Notes under the pieces: model-generated
What the model saw: the letters and a program-made list of their open reading frames with translations, nothing else
Databases searched by the model: none
What the model was told of the DNA's origin: nothing
Assembly: GCA_964036045.1 (NCBI GenBank)
Contig: OZ038378.1
Location: 170,468,476-170,532,475, forward strand
Direction: 5' to 3'
Source of the DNA: Eutreptiella sp. 'Long Island Sound 2002'
Lineage: Eukaryota; Euglenozoa; Euglenophyceae; Eutreptiales; Eutreptiaceae
Length of the DNA: 64,000 nt
Shown: positions 43,740 to 54,648 of the stretch, one piece after another
How positions within the stretch are numbered: position 1 is the stretch's first letter
How the letters are laid out: each line of letters opens with the position of its first letter
Program-made: the position numbers and the translations under genes

Positions 43740-45419
43740 TTGGGTGTTAGGTCCGGGGGGGGGGGGGGGGTCTCCAGTGGGTATGCCTGTCGCCAGTGGG
43801 TATGGGACCAGACCATTGCGTTTTTGGAAAAGGAAAAGTACAGTGCACAGTCCCTGGACAACGCAGACCAGATACTGTCTTCCCTGCACCGCATTATCCG
43901 CCAAAACAAATGGCCTGCCAACCCCTCACGCTGTGTCCCCCTCTTGTACTTACTCGGTAAGGCCAAATCGCTCCTTAAAGGGATAATCCTATGGAGGCCC
44001 ATCGCTGCGATAGTCCAGCCACAAATCCAGCGTTTCTATCTACGCAATGCAGCGCGTGCTTTCACACTCTTTTTGCGCCTGCTAGTGGAAGAAATTACTG
44101 CCTCTTTTTTAGTCCTCAGGATATGCGACCTCCAGCCCTGGGTACACGGCCTCAGTGACTGGGGATGCACGCAGATTGCAGAGTGCGACTGCTCAGGCCA
44201 GTTTAACAATGTTACCCCCCTGTCCGTCATGCAGGACATGTCGGCAGCTATTAAATGGCTCGCTGCTAAGCGCCGTTGGAATGCCAAAGAGGTGGTATGG
44301 AGCATACACCGCGATAACAAACAGCTGGACCGTGCAGGCGTAGGCACTACGTCTCGTTTTTTCCACATGACTCACGCAGACCTGGAGAATCTCGTGTATT
44401 TTTCCCTATTAACTGACACTTACACCCAGGCATCAGGCAGATTATGGTCCAGGACAGGTGCCATCCCAATGGGAGGACCTTTTAGCGCCCAAAGTGCGGA
44501 TTTGCGCTCAGTGTGGGGAGCCAAAACGCGAGTGGACCTGATGAGGCGGCTAGGACAGCTCACTTTTTCACCCCGTGGACACCCACTGTGGTCTACCCCA
44601 CGAGGTAACACGATATCCCTGGCTCAATTCCGGGACAACGTTCTCCTTGGCGCCCGTGGGCCGACAGCTTCTACAGAAATGCAACATGTCTGTGACGTGC
44701 TGTCGGAAACGTGGTCCCTCCCCGTCCTCTGTGATTGCATGACCGACGATAATCGGGTATGTGCAGGGACGTGCATGCAGCCATCCATCACAGCAATGGG
44801 TTTCACAGTGCACATTCACGGTGACCATCCCCCATTGGTTTATTCTCAGCCCTCTGGCCTCACCAGCGCATGGCACCTCAAGTACACTGTTACCTTGCAG
44901 TCACCGCCAGCGCACGCACACAAGCATATATCAAACATCATCGTTAGTGCTGTCCTCAACATACACCCGTTTCTGCACACCTGGGCGGGCTGCCTCCTGA
45001 GTGTTGCTTCCTGGGCGCAATTAGCCTGCTTGTCCGGGTACCCGCGGTCAACAGTTTTGCGCGCGCTGCACTCGGCGGTTCCGCGAATAATCAGCAGGAC
45101 ACCCTGGGACGTCGACAGCACCCTCGGTTGGTGCTGCCACGTCGTATATTTTTTGCCAGCTACGCGGGACACTGTTTTCTTCCGCCTTCGCCGTTGGCTC
45201 CAGGCACATGCAGTGTGGTCTCCTGCGGCGTATGCCTCTTGGCACATGCCACACCCGGGACCATGCAGTGCCATATGTGCAGACTGGTGCCACGATTTTC
45301 CTGTCCTCTCTGTTTTCTCTCCTCTCCTGGATCCCTGTGAACTCATCCGAACGGGGCTCTGCCCCCGGGGGGAGGGGGGATCACGGTTTCCCACTATATG
45401 TGAAGTCGATTGTAGTTAA
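43740..45419 (+). CDS. Reverse-transcriptase-like protein, array copy 1
   Basis: The open frame is 559 codons; it has no ATG near its start, and the recognisable protein begins just after the G tract (SGYACRQWVWDQ). By position: a fingers segment near residues 70-90 (KAKSLLKGIILWRPIAA), motif A near 149-158 (ECDCSGQFNN, Asp 150), motif B near 240-253 (GAIPMGGPFSAQSA), and a motif C equivalent near 294-304 (LAQFRDNVLLG). The usual YxDD is therefore FRDN, keeping the first Asp but replacing the second by Asn. The motif A style (D...F.NV) recalls Penelope-like and similar eukaryotic RTs, but I see no GIY-YIG, APE or RNase H domain. The 250-residue C-terminal part is unassigned and Trp/Cys-rich. 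In this copy the preceding G tract has 16 G. Confidence 0.7.
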   Translation: MGVRSGGGGGVSSGYACRQWVWDQTIAFLEKEKYSAQSLDNADQILSSLHRIIRQNKWPANPSRCVPLLYLLGKAKSLLKGIILWRPIAAIVQPQIQRFYLRNAARAFTLFLRLLVEEITASFLVLRICDLQPWVHGLSDWGCTQIAECDCSGQFNNVTPLSVMQDMSAAIKWLAAKRRWNAKEVVWSIHRDNKQLDRAGVGTTSRFFHMTHADLENLVYFSLLTDTYTQASGRLWSRTGAIPMGGPFSAQSADLRSVWGAKTRVDLMRRLGQLTFSPRGHPLWSTPRGNTISLAQFRDNVLLGARGPTASTEMQHVCDVLSETWSLPVLCDCMTDDNRVCAGTCMQPSITAMGFTVHIHGDHPPLVYSQPSGLTSAWHLKYTVTLQSPPAHAHKHISNIIVSAVLNIHPFLHTWAGCLLSVASWAQLACLSGYPRSTVLRALHSAVPRIISRTPWDVDSTLGWCCHVVYFLPATRDTVFFRLRRWLQAHAVWSPAAYASWHMPHPGPCSAICADWCHDFPVLSVFSPLLDPCELIRTGLCPRGEGGSRFPTICEVDCS

Positions 45420-46005
45420 CAACTCAGGTCCGATGGTACCAGCTTGGCGGTGGTTCTCAACGTACCGCTGCGACCCATTGCTTCGCGTGTTGGTGGCCTG
45501 CCCACTGGCACCTCTGTGTCTCGCTCTTGTGACAGAAAGGTACCTATGGTCTGTTAGGCCACTGACGAGCCGATTTTCTTTCTGCGTTTTTGTGCTGGCC
45601 GCGTCTTGTGCCCACGTGCATTAACTCAGCATTCCTTCGGGGTCTCCCAAGGGACGGGTGCACAACCTGCTTATGCAGTTTTTCACCCCGGACAGCTCAA
45701 AAATCGAAGTTTTCGAAACTTGTTTTTTTGATATTGTGACCACCTAAAATGACCATCTAAGCTATGGAAAGCATGTTTTAGGCCGTATTTACGTGTTTTT
45801 CACCCTATTTGGGTATCAGGTCGGGGGGGGGGGGGGTCTCCCAAGGGACGGGTGCACAACCTGCTTATGCAGTTTTTCACCCCGGACAGCTCAAAAATCG
45901 AAGTTTTCGAAACTTTTTTTTTGATATTGTGACCACCCAAAATGACCATCCAAGCTATGCAAAGCATGTTTTAGGCCGTATTTACGTGTTTTTCACCTTA
46001 TTTGG

Positions 46006-47679
46006 GTGTTAGGTCCGGGGGGGGGGGGGGTCTCCAGTGGGTATGCCTGTCGCCAGTGGGTATGGGACCAGACCATTGCGTTTTTGGAAAAGGAAAAGTA
46101 CAGTGCACAGTCCCTGGACAACGCAGACCAGATACTGTCTTCCCTGCACCGCATTATCCGCCAAAACAAATGGCCTGCCAACCCCTCACGCTGTGTCCCC
46201 CTCTTGTACTTACTCGGTAAGGCCAAATCGCTCCTTAAAGGGATAATCCTATGGAGGCCCATCGCTGCGATAGTCCAGCCACAAATCCAGCGTTTCTATC
46301 TACGCAATGCAGCGCGTGCTTTCACACTCTTTTTGCGCCTGCTAGTGGAAGAAATTACTGCCTCTTTTTTAGTCCTCAGGATATGCGACCTCCAGCCCTG
46401 GGTACACGGCCTCAGTGACTGGGGATGCACGCAGATTGCAGAGTGCGACTGCTCAGGCCAGTTTAACAATGTTACCCCCCTGTCCGTCATGCAGGACATG
46501 TCGGCAGCTATTAAATGGCTCGCTGCTAAGCGCCGTTGGAATGCCAAAGAGGTGGTATGGAGCATACACCGCGATAACAAACAGCTGGACCGTGCAGGCG
46601 TAGGCACTACGTCTCGTTTTTTCCACATGACTCACGCAGACCTGGAGAATCTCGTGTATTTTTCCCTATTAACTGACACTTACACCCAGGCATCAGGCAG
46701 ATTATGGTCCAGGACAGGTGCCATCCCAATGGGAGGACCTTTTAGCGCCCAAAGTGCGGATTTGCGCTCAGTGTGGGGAGCCAAAACGCGAGTGGACCTG
46801 ATGAGGCGGCTAGGACAGCTCACTTTTTCACCCCGTGGACACCCACTGTGGTCTACCCCACGAGGTAACACGATATCCCTGGCTCAATTCCGGGACAACG
46901 TTCTCCTTGGCGCCCGTGGGCCGACAGCTTCTACAGAAATGCAACATGTCTGTGACGTGCTGTCGGAAACGTGGTCCCTCCCCGTCCTCTGTGATTGCAT
47001 GACCGACGATAATCGGGTATGTGCAGGGACGTGCATGCAGCCATCCATCACAGCAATGGGTTTCACAGTGCACATTCACGGTGACCATCCCCCATTGGTT
47101 TATTCTCAGCCCTCTGGCCTCACCAGCGCATGGCACCTCAAGTACACTGTTACCTTGCAGTCACCGCCAGCGCACGCACACAAGCATATATCAAACATCA
47201 TCGTTAGTGCTGTCCTCAACATACACCCGTTTCTGCACACCTGGGCGGGCTGCCTCCTGAGTGTTGCTTCCTGGGCGCAATTAGCCTGCTTGTCCGGGTA
47301 CCCGCGGTCAACAGTTTTGCGCGCGCTGCACTCGGCGGTTCCGCGAATAATCAGCAGGACACCCTGGGACGTCGACAGCACCCTCGGTTGGTGCTGCCAC
47401 GTCGTATATTTTTTGCCAGCTACGCGGGACACTGTTTTCTTCCGCCTTCGCCGTTGGCTCCAGGCACATGCAGTGTGGTCTCCTGCGGCGTATGCCTCTT
47501 GGCACATGCCACACCCGGGACCATGCAGTGCCATATGTGCAGACTGGTGCCACGATTTTCCTGTCCTCTCTGTTTTCTCTCCTCTCCTGGATCCCTGTGA
47601 ACTCATCCGAACGGGGCTCTGCCCCCGGGGGGAGGGGGGATCACGGTTTCCCACTATATGTGAAGTCGATTGTAGTTAA
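46006..47679 (+). CDS. Reverse-transcriptase-like protein, array copy 2
   Basis: The protein is identical to copy 1 from SSGYACRQWVWD onward. The upstream G tract has 14 rather than 16 G, which puts a different upstream frame in line with the ORF and gives 557 codons from a GTG. A single difference lies beyond the stop (TATGCC for TGTGCC near 47869). Confidence 0.68.
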   Translation: MLGPGGGGVSSGYACRQWVWDQTIAFLEKEKYSAQSLDNADQILSSLHRIIRQNKWPANPSRCVPLLYLLGKAKSLLKGIILWRPIAAIVQPQIQRFYLRNAARAFTLFLRLLVEEITASFLVLRICDLQPWVHGLSDWGCTQIAECDCSGQFNNVTPLSVMQDMSAAIKWLAAKRRWNAKEVVWSIHRDNKQLDRAGVGTTSRFFHMTHADLENLVYFSLLTDTYTQASGRLWSRTGAIPMGGPFSAQSADLRSVWGAKTRVDLMRRLGQLTFSPRGHPLWSTPRGNTISLAQFRDNVLLGARGPTASTEMQHVCDVLSETWSLPVLCDCMTDDNRVCAGTCMQPSITAMGFTVHIHGDHPPLVYSQPSGLTSAWHLKYTVTLQSPPAHAHKHISNIIVSAVLNIHPFLHTWAGCLLSVASWAQLACLSGYPRSTVLRALHSAVPRIISRTPWDVDSTLGWCCHVVYFLPATRDTVFFRLRRWLQAHAVWSPAAYASWHMPHPGPCSAICADWCHDFPVLSVFSPLLDPCELIRTGLCPRGEGGSRFPTICEVDCS

Positions 47680-48259
47680 CAACTCAGGTCCGATGGTACC
47701 AGCTTGGCGGTGGTTCTCAACGTACCGCTGCGACCCATTGCTTCGCGTGTTGGTGGCCTGCCCACTGGCACCTCTGTGTCTCGCTCTTGTGACAGAAAGG
47801 TACCTATGGTCTGTTAGGCCACTGCCGAGCCGATTTTCTTTCTGCGTTTTTGTGCTGGCCGCGTCTTATGCCCACGTGCATTAACTCAGCATTCCTTCGG
47901 GGTCTCCCAAGGGACGGGTGCACAACCTGCTTATGCAGTTTTTCACCCCGGACAGCTCAAAAATCGAAGTTTTCGAAACTTGTTTTTTTGATATTGTGAC
48001 CACCTAAAATGACCATCTAAGCTATGGAAAGCATGTTTTAGGCCGTATTTACGTGTTTTTCACCCTATTTGGGTATCAGGTCGGGGGGGGGGGGTCTCCC
48101 AAGGGACGGGTGCACAACCTGCTTATGCAGTTTTTCACCCCGGACAGCTCAAAAATCGAAGTTTTCGAAACTTTTTTTTTGATATTGTGACCACCCAAAA
48201 TGACCATCCAAGCTATGCAAAGCATGTTTTAGGCCGTATTTACGTGTTTTTCACCTTAT

Positions 48260-49939
48260 TTGGGTGTTAGGTCCGGGGGGGGGGGGGGGGTCTCCAGTGG
48301 GTATGCCTGTCGCCAGTGGGTATGGGACCAGACCATTGCGTTTTTGGAAAAGGAAAAGTACAGTGCACAGTCCCTGGACAACGCAGACCAGATACTGTCT
48401 TCCCTGCACCGCATTATCCGCCAAAACAAATGGCCTGCCAACCCCTCACGCTGTGTCCCCCTCTTGTACTTACTCGGTAAGGCCAAATCGCTCCTTAAAG
48501 GGATAATCCTATGGAGGCCCATCGCTGCGATAGTCCAGCCACAAATCCAGCGTTTCTATCTACGCAATGCAGCGCGTGCTTTCACACTCTTTTTGCGCCT
48601 GCTAGTGGAAGAAATTACTGCCTCTTTTTTAGTCCTCAGGATATGCGACCTCCAGCCCTGGGTACACGGCCTCAGTGACTGGGGATGCACGCAGATTGCA
48701 GAGTGCGACTGCTCAGGCCAGTTTAACAATGTTACCCCCCTGTCCGTCATGCAGGACATGTCGGCAGCTATTAAATGGCTCGCTGCTAAGCGCCGTTGGA
48801 ATGCCAAAGAGGTGGTATGGAGCATACACCGCGATAACAAACAGCTGGACCGTGCAGGCGTAGGCACTACGTCTCGTTTTTTCCACATGACTCACGCAGA
48901 CCTGGAGAATCTCGTGTATTTTTCCCTATTAACTGACACTTACACCCAGGCATCAGGCAGATTATGGTCCAGGACAGGTGCCATCCCAATGGGAGGACCT
49001 TTTAGCGCCCAAAGTGCGGATTTGCGCTCAGTGTGGGGAGCCAAAACGCGAGTGGACCTGATGAGGCGGCTAGGACAGCTCACTTTTTCACCCCGTGGAC
49101 ACCCACTGTGGTCTACCCCACGAGGTAACACGATATCCCTGGCTCAATTCCGGGACAACGTTCTCCTTGGCGCCCGTGGGCCGACAGCTTCTACAGAAAT
49201 GCAACATGTCTGTGACGTGCTGTCGGAAACGTGGTCCCTCCCCGTCCTCTGTGATTGCATGACCGACGATAATCGGGTATGTGCAGGGACGTGCATGCAG
49301 CCATCCATCACAGCAATGGGTTTCACAGTGCACATTCACGGTGACCATCCCCCATTGGTTTATTCTCAGCCCTCTGGCCTCACCAGCGCATGGCACCTCA
49401 AGTACACTGTTACCTTGCAGTCACCGCCAGCGCACGCACACAAGCATATATCAAACATCATCGTTAGTGCTGTCCTCAACATACACCCGTTTCTGCACAC
49501 CTGGGCGGGCTGCCTCCTGAGTGTTGCTTCCTGGGCGCAATTAGCCTGCTTGTCCGGGTACCCGCGGTCAACAGTTTTGCGCGCGCTGCACTCGGCGGTT
49601 CCGCGAATAATCAGCAGGACACCCTGGGACGTCGACAGCACCCTCGGTTGGTGCTGCCACGTCGTATATTTTTTGCCAGCTACGCGGGACACTGTTTTCT
49701 TCCGCCTTCGCCGTTGGCTCCAGGCACATGCAGTGTGGTCTCCTGCGGCGTATGCCTCTTGGCACATGCCACACCCGGGACCATGCAGTGCCATATGTGC
49801 AGACTGGTGCCACGATTTTCCTGTCCTCTCTGTTTTCTCTCCTCTCCTGGATCCCTGTGAACTCATCCGAACGGGACTCTGCCCCCGGGGGGAGGGGGGA
49901 TCACGGTTTCCCACTATATGTGAAGTCGATTGTAGTTAA
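48260..49939 (+). CDS. Reverse-transcriptase-like protein, array copy 3
   Basis: Same protein as copies 1 and 2; the upstream G tract has 16 G as in copy 1. One synonymous change (GGA for GGG) lies near the 3' end at about 49876. Three rather than two sub-repeats separate this copy from copy 4. Confidence 0.68.
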   Translation: MGVRSGGGGGVSSGYACRQWVWDQTIAFLEKEKYSAQSLDNADQILSSLHRIIRQNKWPANPSRCVPLLYLLGKAKSLLKGIILWRPIAAIVQPQIQRFYLRNAARAFTLFLRLLVEEITASFLVLRICDLQPWVHGLSDWGCTQIAECDCSGQFNNVTPLSVMQDMSAAIKWLAAKRRWNAKEVVWSIHRDNKQLDRAGVGTTSRFFHMTHADLENLVYFSLLTDTYTQASGRLWSRTGAIPMGGPFSAQSADLRSVWGAKTRVDLMRRLGQLTFSPRGHPLWSTPRGNTISLAQFRDNVLLGARGPTASTEMQHVCDVLSETWSLPVLCDCMTDDNRVCAGTCMQPSITAMGFTVHIHGDHPPLVYSQPSGLTSAWHLKYTVTLQSPPAHAHKHISNIIVSAVLNIHPFLHTWAGCLLSVASWAQLACLSGYPRSTVLRALHSAVPRIISRTPWDVDSTLGWCCHVVYFLPATRDTVFFRLRRWLQAHAVWSPAAYASWHMPHPGPCSAICADWCHDFPVLSVFSPLLDPCELIRTGLCPRGEGGSRFPTICEVDCS

Positions 49940-50715
49940 CAACTCAGGTCCGATGGTACCAGCTTGGCGGTGGTTCTCAACGTACCGCTGCGACCCATTG
50001 CTTCGCGTGTTGGTGGCCTGCCCACTGGCACCTCTGTGTCTCGCTCTTGTGACAGAAAGGTACCTATGGTCTGTTAGGCCACTGCCGAGCCGATTTTCTT
50101 TCTGCGTTTTTGTGCTGGCCGCGTCTTGTGCCCACGTGCATTAACTCAGCATTCCTTCGGGGTCTCCCAAGGGACGGGTGCACAACCTGCTTATGCAGTT
50201 TTTCACCCCGGACAGCTCAAAAATCGAAGTTTTCGAAACTTGTTTTTTTGATATTGTGACCACCTAAAATGACCATCTAAGCTATGGAAAGCATGTTTTA
50301 GGCCGTATTTACGTGTTTTTCACCCTATTTGGGTATCAGGTCGGGGGGGGGGGTCTCCCAAGGGACGGGTGCACAACCTGCTTATGCAGTTTTTCACCCC
50401 GGACAGCTCAAAAATCGAAGTTTTCGAAACTTGTTTTTGTGATATTGTGATCACCTAAAATGACCATCCAAGCTATGGAAAGCATGTTTTAGGCCGTATT
50501 TACGTGTTTTTCACCCTATTTGGGTATCAGGTCGGGGGGGGGGGGGTCTCCCAAGGGACGGGTGCACAACCTGCTTATGCAGTTTTTCACCCCGGACAGC
50601 TCAAAAATCGAAGTTTTCGAAACTTTTTTTTTGATATTGTGACCACCCAAAATGACCATCCAAGCTATGCAAAGCATGTTTTAGGCCGTATTTACGTGTT
50701 TTTCACCTTATTTGG

Positions 50716-52389
50716 GTGTTAGGTCCGGGGGGGGGGGGGGTCTCCAGTGGGTATGCCTGTCGCCAGTGGGTATGGGACCAGACCATTGCGTTTTTGGAAA
50801 AGGAAAAGTACAGTGCACAGTCCCTGGACAACGCAGACCAGATACTGTCTTCCCTGCACCGCATTATCCGCCAAAACAAATGGCCTGCCAACCCCTCACG
50901 CTGTGTCCCCCTCTTGTACTTACTCGGTAAGGCCAAATCGCTCCTTAAAGGGATAATCCTATGGAGGCCCATCGCTGCGATAGTCCAGCCACAAATCCAG
51001 CGTTTCTATCTACGCAATGCAGCGCGTGCTTTCACACTCTTTTTGCGCCTGCTAGTGGAAGAAATTACTGCCTCTTTTTTAGTCCTCAGGATATGCAACC
51101 TCCAGCCCTGGGTACACGGCCTCAGTGACTGGGGATGCACGCAGATTGCAGAGTGCGACTGCTCAGGCCAGTTTAACAATGTTACCCCCCTGTCCGTCAT
51201 GCAGGACATGTCGGCAGCTATTAAATGGCTCGCTGCTAAGCGCCGTTGGAATGCCAAAGAGGTGGTATGGAGCATACACCGCGATAACAAACAGCTGGAC
51301 CGTGCAGGCGTAGGCACTACGTCTCGTTTTTTCCACATGACTCACGCAGACCTGGAGAATCTCGTGTATTTTTCCCTATTAACTGACACTTACACCCAGG
51401 CATCAGGCAGATTATGGTCCAGGACAGGTGCCATCCCAATGGGAGGACCTTTTAGCGCCCAAAGTGCGGATTTGCGCTCAGTGTGGGGAGCCAAAACGCG
51501 AGTGGACCTGATGAGGCGGCTAGGACAGCTCACTTTTTCACCCCGTGGACACCCACTGTGGTCTACCCCACGAGGTAACACGATATCCCTGGCTCAATTC
51601 CGGGACAACGTTCTCCTTGGCGCCCGTGGGCCGACAGCTTCTACAGAAATGCAACATGTCTGTGACGTGCTGTCGGAAACGTGGTCCCTCCCCGTCCTCT
51701 GTGATTGCATGACCGACGATAATCGGGTATGTGCAGGGACGTGCATGCAGCCATCCATCACAGCAATGGGTTTCACAGTGCACATTCACGGTGACCATCC
51801 CCCATTGGTTTATTCTCAGCCCTCTGGCCTCACCAGCGCATGGCACCTCAAGTACACTGTTACCTTGCAGTCACCGCCAGCGCACGCACACAAGCATATA
51901 TCAAACATCATCGTTAGTGCTGTCCTCAACATACACCCGTTTCTGCACACCTGGGCGGGCTGCCTCCTGAGTGTTGCTTCCTGGGCGCAATTAGCCTGCT
52001 TGTCCGGGTACCCGCGGTCAACAGTTTTGCGCGCGCTGCACTCGGCGGTTCCGCGAATAATCAGCAGGACACCCTGGGACGTCGACAGCACCCTCGGTTG
52101 GTGCTGCCACGTCGTATATTTTTTGCCAGCTACGCGGGACACTGTTTTCTTCCGCCTTCGCCGTTGGCTCCAGGCACATGCAGTGTGGTCTCCTGCGGCG
52201 TATGCCTCTTGGCACATGCCACACCCGGGACCATGCAGTGCCATATGTGCAGACTGGTGCCACGATTTTCCTGTCCTCTCTGTTTTCTCTCCTCTCCTGG
52301 ATCCCTGTGAACTCATCCGAACGGGGCTCTGCCCCCGGGGGGAGGGGGGATCACGGTTTCCCACTATATGTGAAGTCGATTGTAGTTAA
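50716..52389 (+). CDS. Reverse-transcriptase-like protein, array copy 4
   Basis: Differs from copies 1-3 by Asp to Asn in ICDLQPW (now ICNLQPW), about 20 residues before motif A. The change is shared with copy 5 and therefore predates their duplication. The G tract has 14 G. One base past the stop differs (TTTGTGCG for TTTCTGCG near 52551). Confidence 0.68.
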   Translation: MLGPGGGGVSSGYACRQWVWDQTIAFLEKEKYSAQSLDNADQILSSLHRIIRQNKWPANPSRCVPLLYLLGKAKSLLKGIILWRPIAAIVQPQIQRFYLRNAARAFTLFLRLLVEEITASFLVLRICNLQPWVHGLSDWGCTQIAECDCSGQFNNVTPLSVMQDMSAAIKWLAAKRRWNAKEVVWSIHRDNKQLDRAGVGTTSRFFHMTHADLENLVYFSLLTDTYTQASGRLWSRTGAIPMGGPFSAQSADLRSVWGAKTRVDLMRRLGQLTFSPRGHPLWSTPRGNTISLAQFRDNVLLGARGPTASTEMQHVCDVLSETWSLPVLCDCMTDDNRVCAGTCMQPSITAMGFTVHIHGDHPPLVYSQPSGLTSAWHLKYTVTLQSPPAHAHKHISNIIVSAVLNIHPFLHTWAGCLLSVASWAQLACLSGYPRSTVLRALHSAVPRIISRTPWDVDSTLGWCCHVVYFLPATRDTVFFRLRRWLQAHAVWSPAAYASWHMPHPGPCSAICADWCHDFPVLSVFSPLLDPCELIRTGLCPRGEGGSRFPTICEVDCS

Positions 52390-52974
52390 CAACTCAGGTC
52401 CGATGGTACCAGCTTGGCGGTGGTTCTCAACGTACCGCTGCGACCCATTGCTTCGCGTGTTGGTGGCCTGCCCACTGGCACCTCTGTGTCTCGCTCTTGT
52501 GACAGAAAGGTACCTATGGTCTGTTAGGCCACTGCCGAGCCGATTTTCTTTGTGCGTTTTTGTGCTGGCCGCGTCTTGTGCCCACGTGCATTAACTCAGC
52601 ATTCCTTCGGGGTCTCCCAAGGGACGGGTGCACAACCTGCTTATGCAGTTTTTCACCCCGGACAGCTCAAAAATCGAAGTTTTCGAAACTTGTTTTTTTG
52701 ATATTGTGACCACCTAAAATGACCATCTAAGCTATGGAAAGCATGTTTTAGGCCGTATTTACGTGTTTTTCACCCTATTTGGGTATCAGGTCGGGGGGGG
52801 GGGGGTCTCCCAAGGGACGGGTGCACAACCTGCTTATGCAGTTTTTCACCCCGGACAGCTCAAAAATCGAAGTTTTCGAAACTTTTTTTTTGATATTGTG
52901 ACCACCCAAAATGACCATCCAAGCTATGCAAAGCATGTTTTAGGCCGTATTTACGTGTTTTTCACCTTATTTGG

Positions 52975-54648
52975 GTGTTAGGTCCGGGGGGGGGGGGGGT
53001 CTCCAGTGGGTATGCCTGTCGCCAGTGGGTATGGGACCAGACCATTGCGTTTTTGGAAAAGGAAAAGTACAGTGCACAGTCCCTGGACAACGCAGACCAG
53101 ATACTGTCTTCCCTGCACCGCATTATCCGCCAAAACAAATGGCCTGCCAACCCCTCACGCTGTGTCCCCCTCTTGTACTTACTCGGTAAGGCCAAATCGC
53201 TCCTTAAAGGGATAATCCTATGGAGGCCCATCGCTGCGATAGTCCAGCCACAAATCCAGCGTTTCTATCTACGCAATGCAGCGCGTGCTTTCACACTCTT
53301 TTTGCGCCTGCTAGTGGAAGAAATTACTGCCTCTTTTTTAGTCCTCAGGATATGCAACCTCCAGCCCTGGGTACACGGCCTCAGTGACTGGGGATGCACG
53401 CAGATTGCAGAGTGCGACTGCTCAGGCCAGTTTAACAATGTTACCCCCCTGTCCGTCATGCAGGACATGTCGGCAGCTATTAAATGGCTCGCTGCTAAGC
53501 GCCGTTGGAATGCCAAAGAGGTGGTATGGAGCATACACCGCGATAACAAACAGCTGGACCGTGCAGGCGTAGGCACTACGTCTCGTTTTTTCCACATGAC
53601 TCACGCAGACCTGGAGAATCTCGTGTATTTTTCCCTATTAACTGACACTTACACCCAGGCATCAGGCAGATTATGGTCCAGGACAGGTGCCATCCCAATG
53701 GGAGGACCTTTTAGCGCCCAAAGTGCGGATTTGCGCTCAGTGTGGGGAGCCAAAACGCGAGTGGACCTGATGAGGCGGCTAGGACAGCTCACTTTTTCAC
53801 CCCGTGGACACCCACTGTGGTCTACCCCACGAGGTAACACGATATCCCTGGCTCAATTCCGGGACAACGTTCTCCTTGGCGCCCGTGGGCCGACAGCTTC
53901 TACAGAAATGCAACATGTCTGTGACGTGCTGTCGGAAACGTGGTCCCTCCCCGTCCTCTGTGATTGCATGACCGACGATAATCGGGTATGTGCAGGGACG
54001 TGCATGCAGCCATCCATCACAGCAATGGGTTTCACAGTGCACATTCACGGTGACCATCCCCCATTGGTTTATTCTCAGCCCTCCGGCCTCACCAGCGCAT
54101 GGCACCTCAAGTACACTGTTACCTTGCAGTCACCGCCAGCGCACGCACACAAGCATATATCAAACATCATCGTTAGTGCTGTCCTCAACATACACCCGTT
54201 TCTGCACACCTGGGCGGGCTGCCTCCTGAGTGTTGCTTCCTGGGCGCAATTAGCCTGCTTGTCCGGGTACCCGCGGTCAACAGTTTTGCGCGCGCTGCAC
54301 TCGGCGGTTCCGCGAATAATCAGCAGGACACCCTGGGACGTCGACAGCACCCTCGGTTGGTGCTGCCACGTCGTATATTTTTTGCCAGCTACGCGGGACA
54401 CTGTTTTCTTCCGCCTTCGCCGTTGGCTCCAGGCACATGCAGTGTGGTCTCCTGCGGCGTATGCCTCTTGGCACATGCCACACCCGGGACCATGCAGTGC
54501 CATATGTGCAGACTGGTGCCACGATTTTCCTGTCCTCTCTGTTTTCTCTCCTCTCCTGGATCCCTGTGAACTCATCCGAACGGGGCTCTGCCCCCGGGGG
54601 GAGGGGGGATCACGGTTTCCCACTATATGTGAAGTCGATTGTAGTTAA
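52975..54648 (+). CDS. Reverse-transcriptase-like protein, array copy 5
   Basis: Shares ICNLQPW with copy 4 and has one private synonymous change (TCC for TCT, in QPSGL). The G tract has 14 G. Three sub-repeats follow, the last two more diverged (AAATGGAAG and TCACCCTGGGCAG), and the array then ends in unrelated sequence near 55430. Confidence 0.68.
   Translation: MLGPGGGGVSSGYACRQWVWDQTIAFLEKEKYSAQSLDNADQILSSLHRIIRQNKWPANPSRCVPLLYLLGKAKSLLKGIILWRPIAAIVQPQIQRFYLRNAARAFTLFLRLLVEEITASFLVLRICNLQPWVHGLSDWGCTQIAECDCSGQFNNVTPLSVMQDMSAAIKWLAAKRRWNAKEVVWSIHRDNKQLDRAGVGTTSRFFHMTHADLENLVYFSLLTDTYTQASGRLWSRTGAIPMGGPFSAQSADLRSVWGAKTRVDLMRRLGQLTFSPRGHPLWSTPRGNTISLAQFRDNVLLGARGPTASTEMQHVCDVLSETWSLPVLCDCMTDDNRVCAGTCMQPSITAMGFTVHIHGDHPPLVYSQPSGLTSAWHLKYTVTLQSPPAHAHKHISNIIVSAVLNIHPFLHTWAGCLLSVASWAQLACLSGYPRSTVLRALHSAVPRIISRTPWDVDSTLGWCCHVVYFLPATRDTVFFRLRRWLQAHAVWSPAAYASWHMPHPGPCSAICADWCHDFPVLSVFSPLLDPCELIRTGLCPRGEGGSRFPTICEVDCS

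Noticed and set aside
43245-43750. Peptides encoded by the ~185-bp sub-repeats (SSKIEVFETCFFDIVTTQND)
   Set aside because: The frame is open in the first sub-repeats but has a stop after IVTT in many others, so coding is not supported; they look like spacer repeats.
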